A stretch of 64,000 bases of DNA, taken from Punica granatum (lineage: Eukaryota > Streptophyta > Magnoliopsida > Myrtales > Lythraceae). Numbering within the stretch: the stretch's first letter is position 1; each line of letters opens with the position of its first letter. This document shows, one piece after another, positions 24,913 through 37,479 of the stretch. A program made the position numbers and the translations under genes. The notes beneath the pieces are model-generated. The model was not told where the DNA came from. It did no database searches and saw nothing but the letters and a program-made list of their open reading frames with translations. The stretch is taken from the NCBI RefSeq assembly GCF_007655135.1, contig NC_045133.1:992001-1056000 (forward strand). The letters are read 5' to 3'.

Positions 24913-27802
24913 CAGTACAACAAATTTAAGCAATAGTAGCATTTACATTCTGACAATTGAGAAAGTGTCACATGTGATTGGTTCTAGCGATACTTGTGAA
25001 AATCCATCACTAATTACAATATAAAAGGCGATGGAGATATGAAAGTGATGCAATTGGAGTTTATGGTGATATTTTTAATAAATGTCGTGAGAAAGTGTGC
25101 AACTGACATTATAAGTAGACATTTGCCGACACTTTGGGACCAACACTTTGGGACCAACACTATATGCATATGGTGATACTCTTAAAATTATTTATAATTG
25201 GCTTAATAACAAAAAAAAAAACACAAATCTTTCACATTTTAACAATTTTAACACAAACATTTTCCGTTAACCTAAAAATGTACAAACTTTTGATTTAATA
25301 ACAATTCTAGCATGTCATCAAAATTTCCTTTCATTTGGACGTAATCGAGGCCACAAGAGGGCGCTGATGACCCCAATAGGGGGGAGGGAATTGACGACCC
25401 CAATCGGCTGTGGTCGGGCTTCTTGAGGAGCATATTCTGTTGCGGCGTCGACCCGGGGCTCGAGCTCGGCACCCGTCTTCCTGATGGAGGCAGCAGAGAC
25501 ATGCCTCAAATGCATGAGTAACATTCATTCGGCCTCTCCTATATAATCAGGATATTTCCTTGTCCTTCGAGGTAAGAATCGATGGCGATTTTTCTCTCAT
25601 ATCCCTTTGACCAGATTAGAGACTCGACCGTGAAATCTTCTCGTTCAATGGTTCATCTAAGCTGGTGTTTGAGGAAGCCAGTTGACAAATGAAATGAACA
25701 TTGTGCTCAATCTGATGATCATGACTAAGATTTAGATTGGAAGACGAAAATTAGATCTCTCGGTCGGCTCTAGAGTGAGATCTGTTGCGCTGAATGGGTT
25801 GAATTTCTCAATAGTTAAAGCTGCTATTGATGGACTTGTTTGTTTGATTGATGAACTTAAATTTAATCTTGACATGTTTTCAATTTGAACTGCAAGCAAC
25901 TGCTTCGAACAAATCAGTGATCTTTATCATTTTCTTTTGCCTAGATTTTGTCTGCTGCTTTATCCCTAGTCTGAAAACTCCACACTGGAGTGGGTTTGGG
26001 TGGCTTGCGAATCATCTACAGCAAGCCCCACCTCCCTTGGAAGTGTATATATCAAATATTTCGCGGAAGAAAAACTGACTTTTGTGAGTGGGTATACTAT
26101 TAGGAGAACTTTATTTCATTAGCAAGTTTCAGGTTTCTTGTAAAATCGAACTCTTAGGATGGGATTTGTCAAGATAAAAATATAAGTATGGTGATTATCC
26201 AGGTTGGTTCGGTGACACACCAACACTAAACCATCTTGTGGCGGCTTCTTGTTTGTTGTTGGGATCATGAATGAATGAATGAACTATCAGTTGAAATTTC
26301 CCACTAAAAAATAATTAGTGCCCTATTTGTTGATCTGTTGAATAGATAAGAAGATGCCTACACTGAAGCTGTCACAAACATGGCACTCGTTTCAGGAGGT
26401 TGATCAACACTGAACTCCGATGCCTCGTTATTCATTTCTGCTGCTTTTTGCCAGGTGAAAGATTTCTCTCTGGAACGGTGGCAATTGGTTACTACCTCGA
26501 CATGGTATCGGTGGCAATTGGGGTACTACCTCGACAGGGTATCGGTGGCAATTGGTTACTACCTCAACATGGTATCGGTGACAATTGGTTACTACCTCTA
26601 CATGGCATTGGTAGCAATTGGCCACTACCACGTTATGGTATTGCGGCTACTGGCTTAGCCAGCACCCCAAGGGGTTGTTAGACCATGCTGAGGATGCGCT
26701 AAACTGTGATGGTGTAGTCGATCTGCTTCCAGATTCTATTGATTTCGATGACAGTGATATTCTCGTTGATGGAGGTGCAGTTTGAAGAATTATTCAATGC
26801 ACTGAAACTGAAGGGAACAAGCTTTCTTTCATCGGGGTAGATTGGGAAGGTATAAAATGTTGCCTTCATCTCTTTCTTTCGAGAATCAACAATATCTTCC
26901 CCATATGTGCTTCCACTATACTGAGTCATTTCAAGAAGATATATGAAGTTAGATTTGAAGTAATTATTTGAGGGAGGGGGCTCAAGAGCCATGTCAAACA
27001 GAAGTAACTCCGATTCAAAACTCTTATCTCCCTTTTGCTCTTGAAATTTGCAGCTATGAGCACTGATGCTATCAAGAACTTGTCCTCGTTGAAAATTCAG
27101 GATGCTAATGGTTTTTTATCCAAGGCACTGAAATTCTCAAAGATGCTTGGAAGTTTGTCAAGAAGTCATATACCATGTCGTGGTTCTTCTTGTTGTTTCG
27201 GGTTCCTTTTTTATCTAAATATTTTGATGTAATAGTTTGGATGACTTTGACCATGTTTATTAATGAATATTGAGTCTTACTTAGTTTGTGTAAATGTATA
27301 TTGTGTACAGTGTATTGGTTTTTAGTGAATGTTATTGTAATTAGTCCAGACTAATCATAAATATATATATATATATATATTACGTATATGGTAAAAGCAT
27401 TAATTTAGTTTTTATAATTGTTGATAATTAAAAAAGTTAAGCACTAAAATTTGCGATACCGGACATGTGTTTAATATTGCGGCGTCTTTGAATTGATGTT
27501 AAAAGGGTATATAGTGTCATTTTGTAAATTATCAATACAATAAAATGATGATATTTTATCACTATTACACAGTGTGGTGATATTTCTAAACTATCACTTT
27601 TGACAATAAAAGTGACATAATATAAGGCAAGTGGTGATAATTGCTAAAGGGTCACCTTAAATTGTTGAACTGACACCATTTCCCAATAACGATGGCGGAA
27701 AATGCGTCACTTGGGAAAAATGTTAGCAAATGAAATCGTCACACTTTTAAGATTTAAGGTGTCATTTTTCACATGACTCAATAAGCCCTATTTGTTGTAG
27801 TG
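24913..27802. mobile_element. CACTA (EnSpm-like) non-autonomous element
   Basis: The right end is '...atttgttgtagtg' (complement 'cactacaacaaat'); the left end at 24913 reads 'cagtacaacaaat', one base different. Flanking trinucleotides are 'tgt' and 'ttt', close to a 3-bp TSD. Subterminal regions at both sides are rich in repeated 'ggtgata'/'tatcac' motifs (left to about 25190, right from about 27560), typical of CACTA transposase-binding repeats. The 2.9-kb element shows no recognisable transposase; its interior (25560-27230) holds unassigned sequence and a 33-bp tandem repeat. Confidence 0.75.
26479..26646. repeat. 33-bp tandem repeat, 5 units
   Basis: Five head-to-tail copies of a unit starting 'tggcaattggttactacctc', four of 33-34 bp and a more diverged last one. 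It lies inside the CACTA element and stays open in more than one frame. Confidence 0.9.
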
Positions 27803-29618
27803 TTTAAGTCCTTAATAATCAAATGCTATTAATTATAAATAGCATAAATATATTATTTACAACTTTTCATAAATTTAAATCTTTTCGGCTTCTAAAGTCG
27901 AGGTGGTGGCATGATATTGTGATAATTGTCATGTTCTTATTAGTGGTGATACGAAAGGTCTCGCAATCAGAATTAAACTTTGTCTTATGTGGCATATTTT
28001 GGCGTGTCACTCTGACGTTTATTATTTTATATAGATTTTAGTGATTGGCTCAACTTTAAGCAACACGGCCAGACATTTCCTCGTCCTCGATGAAAATACA
28101 TTTTACTTTCCTATTAAATTCAATTAAAAAAAAGAAGAGCATTGGAGATCCTATTAAAAATATTTCTCTAAATTGCTTTGAATTAGGAAAATCAAAAAAT
28201 TGAAATTTTCTTTAAAAAGTGTTTTTAAATCCATTTAGGTAGGTAAACACATATTTACAGTTTTCCATTTTTATGAAAATTTTTCAAATTTTTTTTTGAA
28301 ATCAACGGTCCCTATGACTTTTCTTCCCTTTTCATTAAATTAGTATGATATATATATATATATATCGTAACTTGTATAGAAGTATGTATAGGACATTTCC
28401 TTTTCGGGACGAAAACGTGGTGTAATTCATAGGCTTCATTTCCATAATTGGTGGCAGCAATCTATCCATGTGGCTCCAAAATGAACTAAAATATGCAAGC
28501 CGTTTGGAGAAATTAGTGGTGCAATGATTAATTTCCTGGTTGGCTGTATGAATTGAGAGAAGTTTTTTCGATTACCAGAAAAGTTTGTAAGTCTAATACA
28601 ATGAAATAAAATCTTAATAACTAATAATGAAATATAAATAATTCCATCACGATTAATGTAAAATCTCTAAATTATTATTTGAGAGTGTACACCATTACCC
28701 CACACTCTTTTTAATATGAATTGAGAGAGCTTTATATGGAAGAACTCTACCTACACTGCAACTATCCGAAACTTAGAAAAGACACTTCATGGTTAAAGGC
28801 AAATCGATGCCTAATCCAGCAAAAATTATTAATTTCCATCGAAAAATTGATAGCACCATCTCGTGGTTCAAAGTAAAACGACAATACAAAACTATTATTT
28901 GGTTGCTTAATATTTTTTTTCCCTTTTAGGATTCTTTTTCCGGATTAGTTAATGTATCTAACTTTCAGTTCAGGAAGCGAAATATGTATGGGAAAGTATG
29001 CCCCGTCGGAGAAAACTTGACATTCGTCTATTGTACGAGAATGAGAAAGGAAAGGCGTTGATTGAGTTTTCTGAGCATGCAATCATTTCTTTCGTCGTCA
29101 TAAACTTAATTCAGTAATGGATTTTTTTCAACAAGTGCACATTTTTGTGCATTATGCTTCGTGGAAACTTTGATTCTCTGAGCCCTAAAGTTTGAACCTT
29201 CGTCTACATTCCGCCGATTTCACATTCGCAACTGACTGCAAATGTGTTATTCGGAGGAGGAAAAAGAGAGAGAGAGAGATAGTTTCACCGCACGGTTTCG
29301 GAGCGGATCATTTGAAATGATTTTATGAATCCTCCATACACCATAAAAAGTTCCATAAATTACAACAACGCGAGCGATAAATTTTCAAGTTCTCCGACAT
29401 AAGGAGAAGAAGATTGCTGATTTTGACTACCGAACTCTATTGTGGTGTCCACTAATTGACAATTAGATTCACGTTTGTGCAAGTTGGGACGAGAACGTAT
29501 CAATCTAAAATTCGAGGCACATAAGGGAAGATTTTAAACATCGGGGCACAAAAGGAAATTTCCCGTTGGCCAAAGCCCATTGAAAAGAAAAGAAATCAAA
29601 GAATGTAAAAGTTGGGAT
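27803..29618. other. AT-rich intergenic stretch, no gene seen
   Basis: No domain-bearing frame or element boundary seen; contains a (TA)n run near 28350-28366 and a (GA)n run near 29266-29279. Confidence 0.6.
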
Positions 29619-30293
29619 GAATATTAGGTATACTCGGAATCGGTTGGTACTTACCCGTTAAGGTAAAGTCCGGGTAACTCCTATTGAAAATATAATAGGG
29701 TCCGGATAGTAATTTAAGGAACCGGTGAAAATAGGTTCCGATTCCGATTCCAATACAGGGTATTTACGGAATCGGTATTCGGGACCTATATTTTTTTGAA
29801 AAATTATTTTATATTTACATAATTCTCTTTGTGCGCAGTAGTAACTACAGAATTTTAAAGAGAGCTTATTTGCTTTGTCTACTAAGAAGAGTTACATCAT
29901 CCTTTTTTTTACTAAATAGCTACATAATTTTTTATTTACGTATTTATGTTATTTATTATATAATCGTAAGGAGAGCTATATAATCATTTAGTTCTATGAA
30001 TGGATGTGATTCGATTAATCTATATCGATATTTATTTGTTTTGAGTGATTGTGAATGAGATATTGTCGACTTTAGTTATTTATTTCATTTATTGTGCTTG
30101 AAGAAAAAAAAAAAGAAAAGGGTAGGTTCCAACAAAGTACCTGAATTCTATAGTATAATTCTGGTTCCGGATATATTTGGATTATATGTTCCAATAAGAT
30201 AGGATCCGATTATAAAATATTGAAATATGTCTCTTATAAGGTAGGATTCAGGTATCGTAAAAAAAAATTTATACCCGAATTCACACCCCTATT
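29619..30293. mobile_element. Candidate hAT-like non-autonomous element
   Basis: Bounded by 'gggatgaatattaggtat' on the left and the complement 'aggggtgtgaattcgggtat' on the right, which match loosely. Near both ends runs of 'ggttccgattc' and 'ggatccgatta' occur in opposite orientation. This composition is common in plant hAT MITEs. No clear 8-bp TSD was found. Confidence 0.4.
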
Positions 30294-30570
30294 AAAAGAA
30301 TGGCATAGCGACCCCAATAATATTGGCCTCTCAAAATGTGTGGACCGCATGTATACCTTTTCCACAAACTCCTTTTAACGTTTTGTGCCAGCCAACATTG
30401 AATAATTATCATTTAGGAAAGAATTATTGATCCTCGATTGCAATCCTCTCAGACATTGATAAATCACAATTTACTGTCCTCTGTATGGGTTAGAAAACTT
30501 CGTTTTTATGATCAGCTTAAATAATTCAGTTACGGATAACGGGTCTAACCTTATTCACTCATAGTTTAGG

Positions 30571-30870
30571 TTGTGTTTGGTTTTAAAATTGAGTAGAGTT
30601 GAGTTTTGATTTTAATTGGTTTGTAATGATTGTATTATTAAATTATAAGAAAAAGTTAAAAAAAAGTAACTAATAATTGAAGGAAAGTATTAATTGTGTT
30701 GTTGAATCATGAAAAAAGTTATGAATAGTTGAGAGAATTTAGTATTAAAAATATGATTGAATAGTTAAAAAAATTGAAAAAAATAACAAAATAATAATTG
30801 TATTGTTTAATTGAAGGTAAATGGAGTAGAGATAAAATTTTAATTTTTTTTTAAAATTTTCCCAAACTTG
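30571..30870. mobile_element. MITE family B, copy 1
   Basis: Starts 'ttgtgtttgg' and ends 'cccaaacttg'. It shares 'aatgattgtatt.ttgaattatga', 'gaatagttgagagaa' and 'tagtattaaaaat' in order with 36168-36495 and, inverted, with about 37480-37890. No coding capacity. Confidence 0.7.
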
Positions 30871-31054
30871 TCTTTGAGAGAAAAGTTCTATAAATATTGG
30901 CTTGATAGCTCCTTTAGGAAAAACGAACTTCGACAGATTTGAAAATTTCTTCAATTATTGATCTTCTAGGTTTTGTTAGTTTCTTTGCCGTCATTGTTAA
31001 ATAAATTCTACGATTCATGAGTTATTGCACGGGTTGATAGTGGAAAGACATTGT

Positions 31055-34000
31055 AATGTTGTGTGCACCCGAATTTCATCTCGTCGGGGCACGCGTGCGC
31101 GCGCCTATGCAACGCGGCTTGGGAGTGTCCACCTTCCCGGGGACGCGCGACGGACGCACGTGAGAAGGAGTCGTCACTTGCCATTTTACGACCCGAAGGT
31201 CGAGGGCCGGCAAGTTACCCGGGTCTAGGGGTACGGGGTACACCTAATTGCTAAGGCATATGATCTGCGAAACCCGAAGTTCCGAATTCGGGGGTTCTGT
31301 TACATGCGAGCCTATATCTCGCATGCCCTATCGGTACTCTAGCTTGTCTAGGCTTGCCATTTTAATTTAATTACCGCTTAATTAGGTTCCGCTCATCTTA
31401 CGCGTTTTGACACCGTAAATTCGAAGGAACACTCCGACCGTCCACTCTCCGACCGGGATTCTTACATGAATAAATGTACAATATAAATCCTTAGATTGTC
31501 CTCTCAAATAAATAAAATACAAATTACAGCAACTGAATCCCGGTCGAATCGCGTTCGGTTATTATTCCACTCGTGCTCACCGTGTGGTTTGAAAAGACCG
31601 GAATTGAAATTAAGATGCGCTCAGTGTTAGGGGGGGTAGACCCCGTGATCTACGGTGGGGCGTTGGATCCCCTATGGGTCGCATCCTAAGGGATCGAGCT
31701 CGATCCGCATAACAAAACAAGTGCAAGAATGTAACAAAACGGGCATAAATAAGCAAACAACGGGATTTTGTTATTGCCGAATTTACGTGAATTAACCGAT
31801 TATTAACCGGGGTATCTTGGCATACAAATCCTACCCTAAAACAAACAAAGTAGGTACAAGGTGTGAATCGATCAAGGATCGCCTCGGGAAGGTATTTCGC
31901 ATTTGGCATTATTTTATGAGGACCTGACGTACGTGACGTCTGTTGTCAAGCCTTGTGTTTGTGGGTTATTTTTAGGGTTGTTCTATGTTGTGACACTACG
32001 GTTGTTACAGGTTATTACCAAACATTGATTCCGCATGTACATCCTAAAACCTAGTGCCTATCCCACTATTACCCATTTTGTCTTAGCCGAGTATACAATT
32101 AATTCGGTATTTGTATTTTGAGCTAATTCACCCGAACTAACTACCCGAGACCATGCTAGAATAATAAAAACTCATCGGTCGGATAGGGCGGGCTATGCAG
32201 ATGAACCTGCGCCTAGATAGGTAGCCCATCCCTACCCTGATACCGCATGTTTCTTTTATTCTAACCCTAGGGGGGTGTCGCTAGGTTGCAAATAGACGAT
32301 TTTGCCCTTGAGATAAAAATTGTTTTCGGGAAAGAGAGATTACGCGGTGCGGGCCACCTCGGCCTGTGACCGGCGCTAACCGATCCCCTGGACCTTCCAG
32401 GGTTGTCAAGAACCCTAAAAGAGCCAAAAGATCGGTTAATCTATCCGGAAGTGATCTAAGAAGAACTTCCACGTCCAGACCTGAGTTTTCTGAAATCAGG
32501 TGAGGCCTCGAGTCAAGACGCGCAAGTTCTTCCTAGACATCCATGTCACATCGAACTACGTGTCTCGAGTTTTATAAAATTTGCAAGTTTTGAGAAGGGC
32601 ACCAACGCATGTTTGCAACCTATCGACGCGTGTTACCGGTTTATTACCAATTCGTACAAAATTATTAGGGCCAAGTGAATTAATTAATCGTGTGAACGTC
32701 CAATTACCCCGTTAGTGAAATTATTGATTAAATTAATTAATATTTTGCCAAATGCTCTAAATATTCGGGTTTCGGACCGTCGAGTCGATCATTGATGGAC
32801 CGTCCGATGCGAATCCTAATTTCCGATCGCCTTAGGATTTAAAATTTAATTTTAAGTCGAGTTTGCATGATTAACCCGATTCATGAGAGGTTTCGATTTA
32901 AACGATAAAGCATTTTAAGCACAGATCAAGAGCATATCACCACATCAAGCACGGCGAACATACAAATTTACATAACCGGTGCCGCCATGATCATGATAAA
33001 CACATACAAACATACACGCAAACACGATATCAACGAAATCGATAAAACGGCACCGATTCATGGAAAGCGAAAAATTATGCAAAGCACACACGTTGTCATG
33101 TCGTATACATATAATTACAAGAATGAAATATTTAAACATGGCACACACGCTGTCGGTCGGTGATCCAAGTAGGAAAGGGCTGGATGTCTTTGGAAAATGT
33201 TTAGGACTGATTTGAAAATTCCGAAAAGTTAAAGGACTGGTCTGCCAATTCCGAAAAGCTCAGGGACTGATGTGAAAATTCGATAAGTTCAGGGACTAAT
33301 GTGAAAATTCCGAAACATTCAGGGACTGATTTGAAATTGCAAAAAGTTTAGGGACTGATTTAAAAATTCCGAAAGGTTCAGGACTGATCTGGAGATTCCG
33401 AAAAGTTCAGGGACTGATTTAAAATTTTCGCAAAGTTCAGGGACTGATTTGAAGATATTAAAATGACCGGGACTTGAACCGAAATAATTCAGAATTCAGG
33501 GCTGATCTGAAAAAGGCGAAAATGACCCCGGGACTAAATTGAAACAACTTGAAAAGTTCCTTGGAGTGCTTGAAAAATTCGAAAAATTCCAGGACTGAAT
33601 GGGAAATGGTACAAATGACTGGGACTTGGCTGAAAGGAATTTTAAAATTTGGGACAGATCTAGAAAAATAAAAATGCGTCCTCTGGACTGAAATGAGACA
33701 AAATGAAAAGTTCGTAAAATCGAGTTCGCAACAAATCCGATCACCCACACGACCCAATAACGCTCATTTCACATCATATTCGTCCAAGCAAGCATTAATA
33801 TTCAGAATCGGAGTCCTAAACATGCCACTAAGTCGGAGATTTACCTAGTTCGGGAAGTTGAGGGGTGATTCTGTAAATAAAAAAAATAAAAAAAAAATTA
33901 AGAATTCGCCGGGGAGTTGGGCTGCTGAGGGAGAATTGGGCTGGACTGGGCCCTTGAGATTTGGACTGGGCCGATTGGGTTGTTGGGTGCTGGACTGGGC

Positions 34001-34606
34001 CGTCGGTGGGTCGGGCCGTACCGAACAGGATTGTTGCTGGGCCGGGCTGGACGGCTACCGCTGGGTCGGACCGAATGGCTGGGCTGCTGGGCGGTTGGGT
34101 GGCTACTTGTGCTGGCTCGGAGAGGAGGAGCCGACGGTTAGCAAAAATAATGAAACGAAGGAGAAGAAGGGAGGCGGTTCGGGGCGGCTCGGGTGGCAGC
34201 TCGGGTGAGCTGAGGGCCGAACGGGGAGCTGAGGGAGCCGAGGTGAGGGAAAGCCGGAGAATGTGCGGAGGGAGGCGTGAGAACCGGGATCCGAATTGCG
34301 GGGGTTCGAGATCGGGAGCTGCGAGCGTCCGGACCGAACGGGCTCCGGGTTTCCGCGAAAAATCGAGCTGCGGGCCGTGAGCTATGGGAGACCGCGTGTG
34401 AGTTGAGGGATTTTTTTCGTGAACTCCCGACCGAACTGTGAGCTGCCGAGAGAGAGAGAGAGCCTCCCTCCGAAAAATCGAGCTCCTCTTTTAAAGCTCG
34501 AGCTGAGAGTGAAAAATAATGCCCATCCTCCCGAGAGCCGATCCCCGTTCGAGCTGAGGGTCCTTCCCTTTTTTCCGTGAGTTCCGGTTTTTTTTTTCTA
34601 AAAAAA

Positions 34607-34643
<37 letters not shown>

Positions 34644-35275
34644 GTTGCGTGTCGAAAATCGTTGGCGTGTTCAGAGGGCTTGGCGTGTGGCAGGCCTCTG
34701 ACGCCGTGCAGTCACAGGCTCGGGTTCATCGCCGTCTGGGTGCAGAAGGAGAAAAGGAAAAAGAAAGAAAGAAAAAGAAAAGAAAGGAAAGAAGAACAAG
34801 GAAGAAGAAGAACAGGAGGAAGAATGATGAGAAGTCAGGCAACGGTCAGAAGTCGTCTGACTTCTGACCGGCTCTGACTTTTGACTTCTTTTTTTTTTTT
34901 TTTTTCGAATTTCAAGATCGTCGGGCGTACAAATTTAAAATCTCATCTTCTTGATCGGACGTCGGAAAATAATTCGAGACCACCATCACGCTCCGAAAAA
35001 TTTGATGATCGATATTATACGATGAAAATATTTTCAATCTCGAATTTTGTCTCGAATTTTAAAAATTGACGTCGATGTACGCGAAATTCAAAAACGTCCC
35101 CAAATAGTATTATTTTTTGAAAAATTATAAAATTGGTGTTAAATCAAGAAAATATCATTTTCAAAAAGTCGTGAATACTCAAGTAGTTAATTGGAAATAC
35201 ATCCCTCACGGGTGGCAAAAACGACGATTCTGCCCCTCTGAAGCCGATGGACCAAAATTGGGTGCTGACAAATGT
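31055..35275. mobile_element. Solo LTR of a large retrotransposon (31060-35270) with 5-bp TSD
   Basis: The element proper is 31060-35270 (4211 bp). It begins TGTGTGCACCC and ends GGGTGCTGACA, so it has the 5'-TG...CA-3' LTR boundary and near-palindromic 11-bp ends. It is flanked on both sides by the same pentamer AATGT (31055-31059 and 35271-35275), a perfect 5-bp TSD. The first and last several hundred bases are not repeats of each other, so this is one LTR, not a whole element with two. No reverse transcriptase, integrase or gag is visible, and open frames inside are short and GC- or purine-biased. Its great length recalls Ty3/Gypsy TAT/Ogre-type LTRs (inference). It contains a minisatellite at 33180-33480, a GC-rich block at 33900-34400 and a (GA)n run at 34609-34639. 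Confidence 0.85.
33180..33480. repeat. Diverged ~36-bp minisatellite within the solo LTR
   Basis: About eight imperfect copies of a unit like 'ttcagggactgatttgaaaa' followed by 'ttccgaaaag'. Weaker related copies continue to about 33660. Confidence 0.9.
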
Positions 35276-35352
35276 CACTTTCCTTGGCCTTAACCCTATT
35301 TTATATCAATATGTACGTCTATGATCTCCATTAATATATATATATATATATA

Positions 35353-36123
35353 TAGAAAAGTACAAAAACTCTCTTGTGCTTTGGAATTTGGACAAATTAC
35401 ACCATATGCTTTTGTTAGAGACAATTAGGCTCCATGTGGTGTACTCCGATAGCTGTTAGGAGTTACGACGTTAGTTTTTTCTTCATTTTTAGTCTTCAAT
35501 CTTTAGTCCTTTAATCATTTTGATTCTAAATCTTTTTTTTAATTATTTCTATCCTCAACTTTTCATTTTTTCATTTTAGTCCTAAAAAGAAAATTGAAAG
35601 GGAATGAGGGGTCGGGGCCGCCAATTGGATATCTCAACCCCTCCAGCAAGGTTACCAGTGTCCTCCGTGGGTATCGGCTGCTTTTGTGGAGGGGTCAGGG
35701 TTATCCTTTGGTGGCCCAGCCCCATAAATTGATCGGGAACTCCGACTTGGAATCTCCGGTAGATTCGGGGGTAGGGGCCGCTAATTGGTGATCCTGATCC
35801 TTCCACTGAAATTGTCGGTACCCATAGAGGATGCCGGCGACCTCAATCGGTGGCCTCGACCCCTTCTTCCCTTTCGATTTTCTTTCTAAGATTAAAATGA
35901 AAAAAATGGAAAGTTTATGATAGAAATGATAAAAGAAAAATTATTTAAAACCAAAATGATTAAAATGCTAAAGATTAAGGATTAAAAATGAAAAAAAAAA
36001 CTAACGTCGTAACCCTTTATGGCTAACAGAGTACACCACGTGGGAGGCTAATTATTCCTAACAAAAGCACAAACTGCAATTTGTCCCGACCTCAAATCAC
36101 AATTGAGTTTTTGTACTTTTCCC
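35353..36123. mobile_element. Mutator-like foldback element with ~230-bp TIRs
   Basis: The first ~230 bp (from 'aaaagtacaaaaactc') and the complement of the last ~230 bp ('gggaaaagtacaaaaactc') match through 'gacaaatt', 'cttttgttag', 'gtggtgtactc' and 'ttacgacgttagtttttt'. The two halves of the centre also resemble each other ('ggggccgc.aattgg'). Insertion is in a TA-rich site, so a 9-bp TSD (tatatatat/taatatata) is plausible but ambiguous. No protein coding. Confidence 0.8.
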
Positions 36124-36167
36124 TAATATATATTAAAGTATTCCCGTGGAACATATAGAGTGAGGCA

Positions 36168-36495
36168 AGGCTTTGTTTGGGAATGGAGTCGAGTTGAACT
36201 CCACTCCATTCCGATAATAAATAGTTATATTTACTTGGGATTGTAATGATTGTATTGTTGAATTATGAGAAAAAAATAAAAAAAGTAATGAATAGTTGAG
36301 AGAAAGTAATGATTGTGTTGTTGAATTATGAAAAAAGTAATGAATAGTTGATAGAATTTAGTGTTAAAAATTGAATTGAATAGTAATTAAAAAAATTTAA
36401 AAAAATGAAAAAATAATAATTGTGTTGTTGAATTAAAAATAAGCAGAATTAAGTGGAACAGAGTAAAAAAATTACATCATTTCCAAATAAAGCCT
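36168..36495. mobile_element. MITE family B, copy 2
   Basis: Ends 'aggctttgtttgggaatgg' and complement 'aggctttatttggaaatg' form a TIR of about 20 bp. The interior is AT-rich with repeated 'aatgattgt.ttgttgaattatga' and 'taatgaatagttga' blocks shared with copy 1. Confidence 0.8.
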
Positions 36496-37208
36496 AAGTT
36501 TATTTGTTATGGGTGGGGACGGTCCGTGGGGGCATTGGCCCGGTCCTTATATCCTTCGATCTCCGAATATTCCTCTCTGCCACTCGAATTTGAGGGATCG
36601 AGGGACCTATTACGAAGCTGTACCCTCTAATTTGGCTAACACGCTATATGGTCTTGTCATATTGTTTTCAAATGTGGTCTCCACTTAATTAAAACATAAG
36701 GGGTGGCTCTCTATATATAGGGGTTAGTTTCTCTACGGTTAGACTTGATGAGCAACGAGGCATTTAAGAAGCATCGATACATACACTCAACAAGAAAGCT
36801 GGCTCGTCACCTGAAGCATTTTGGAGTGAAAAGTAGTTCTCATTGTTGAGAGTTAGAAATTCCACGGAAAAAAGAGAGTAATAAATCACAAATTCGATTG
36901 AATATTACGAGCTATCATCAATTTAAGTTTTTGAGTTGAACATCGGTTATAGTTCCAGTAGATATTTTATATAGTATTAAAACAGATTTTATGCTATTGC
37001 GTACACTTGTGTAGGCTTACATCACGCAAATCTAATGTCTCTTTATGTCAAGGACAGCTAAAGTGCGCTCGCGTTGATCCTAGTGTGGAGCTCATAATCT
37101 CATAAAATCCGAGTTTGGCCGTCCTTGGCCTGAGCACGGAAGAGAATACTCGAGTCGTGATCAATTATTGAGGACATGTGTTTAAAGTCACTACACAATC
37201 ATTTATTT
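36496..37208. other. Gene-free interval between MITEs
   Basis: No exon or element boundary recognised. Confidence 0.6.
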
Positions 37209-37262
37209 TTTTCCACAATTAAAATCAAAATTATTTTAATTCTGAAACCAAACGCACCATAA
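37209..37262. mobile_element. MITE family A, end fragment
   Basis: 'aaaatcaaaattattttaat' followed by 'tctgaaaccaaacgcacca' matches the right end of copy 2 at 18950; the other end is missing. Confidence 0.6.
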
Positions 37263-37479
37263 CAAACTGTACTACCTCGTGAAAATAGTCAAAAAAAAAT
37301 CTGTTGTATATGGTGTAATTTTGTTTCTTTTATTTTATCATTTGAGACCCACAGGACTACATGTTTACAAAGTTGGGATACCACCGTCATCTTTCCCTCC
37401 ATTTCTTCACGGAAAATAGACGGTACACTGTGACATGTAAAAATTTTCAAATCTCGTGCTAATAATATTAACATACGCA

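Noticed and set aside
31025..34877. Several 60-140 codon frames in the solo LTR
   Set aside because: Overlap in several frames, low-complexity or GC-biased; expected by chance in a GC-rich LTR.
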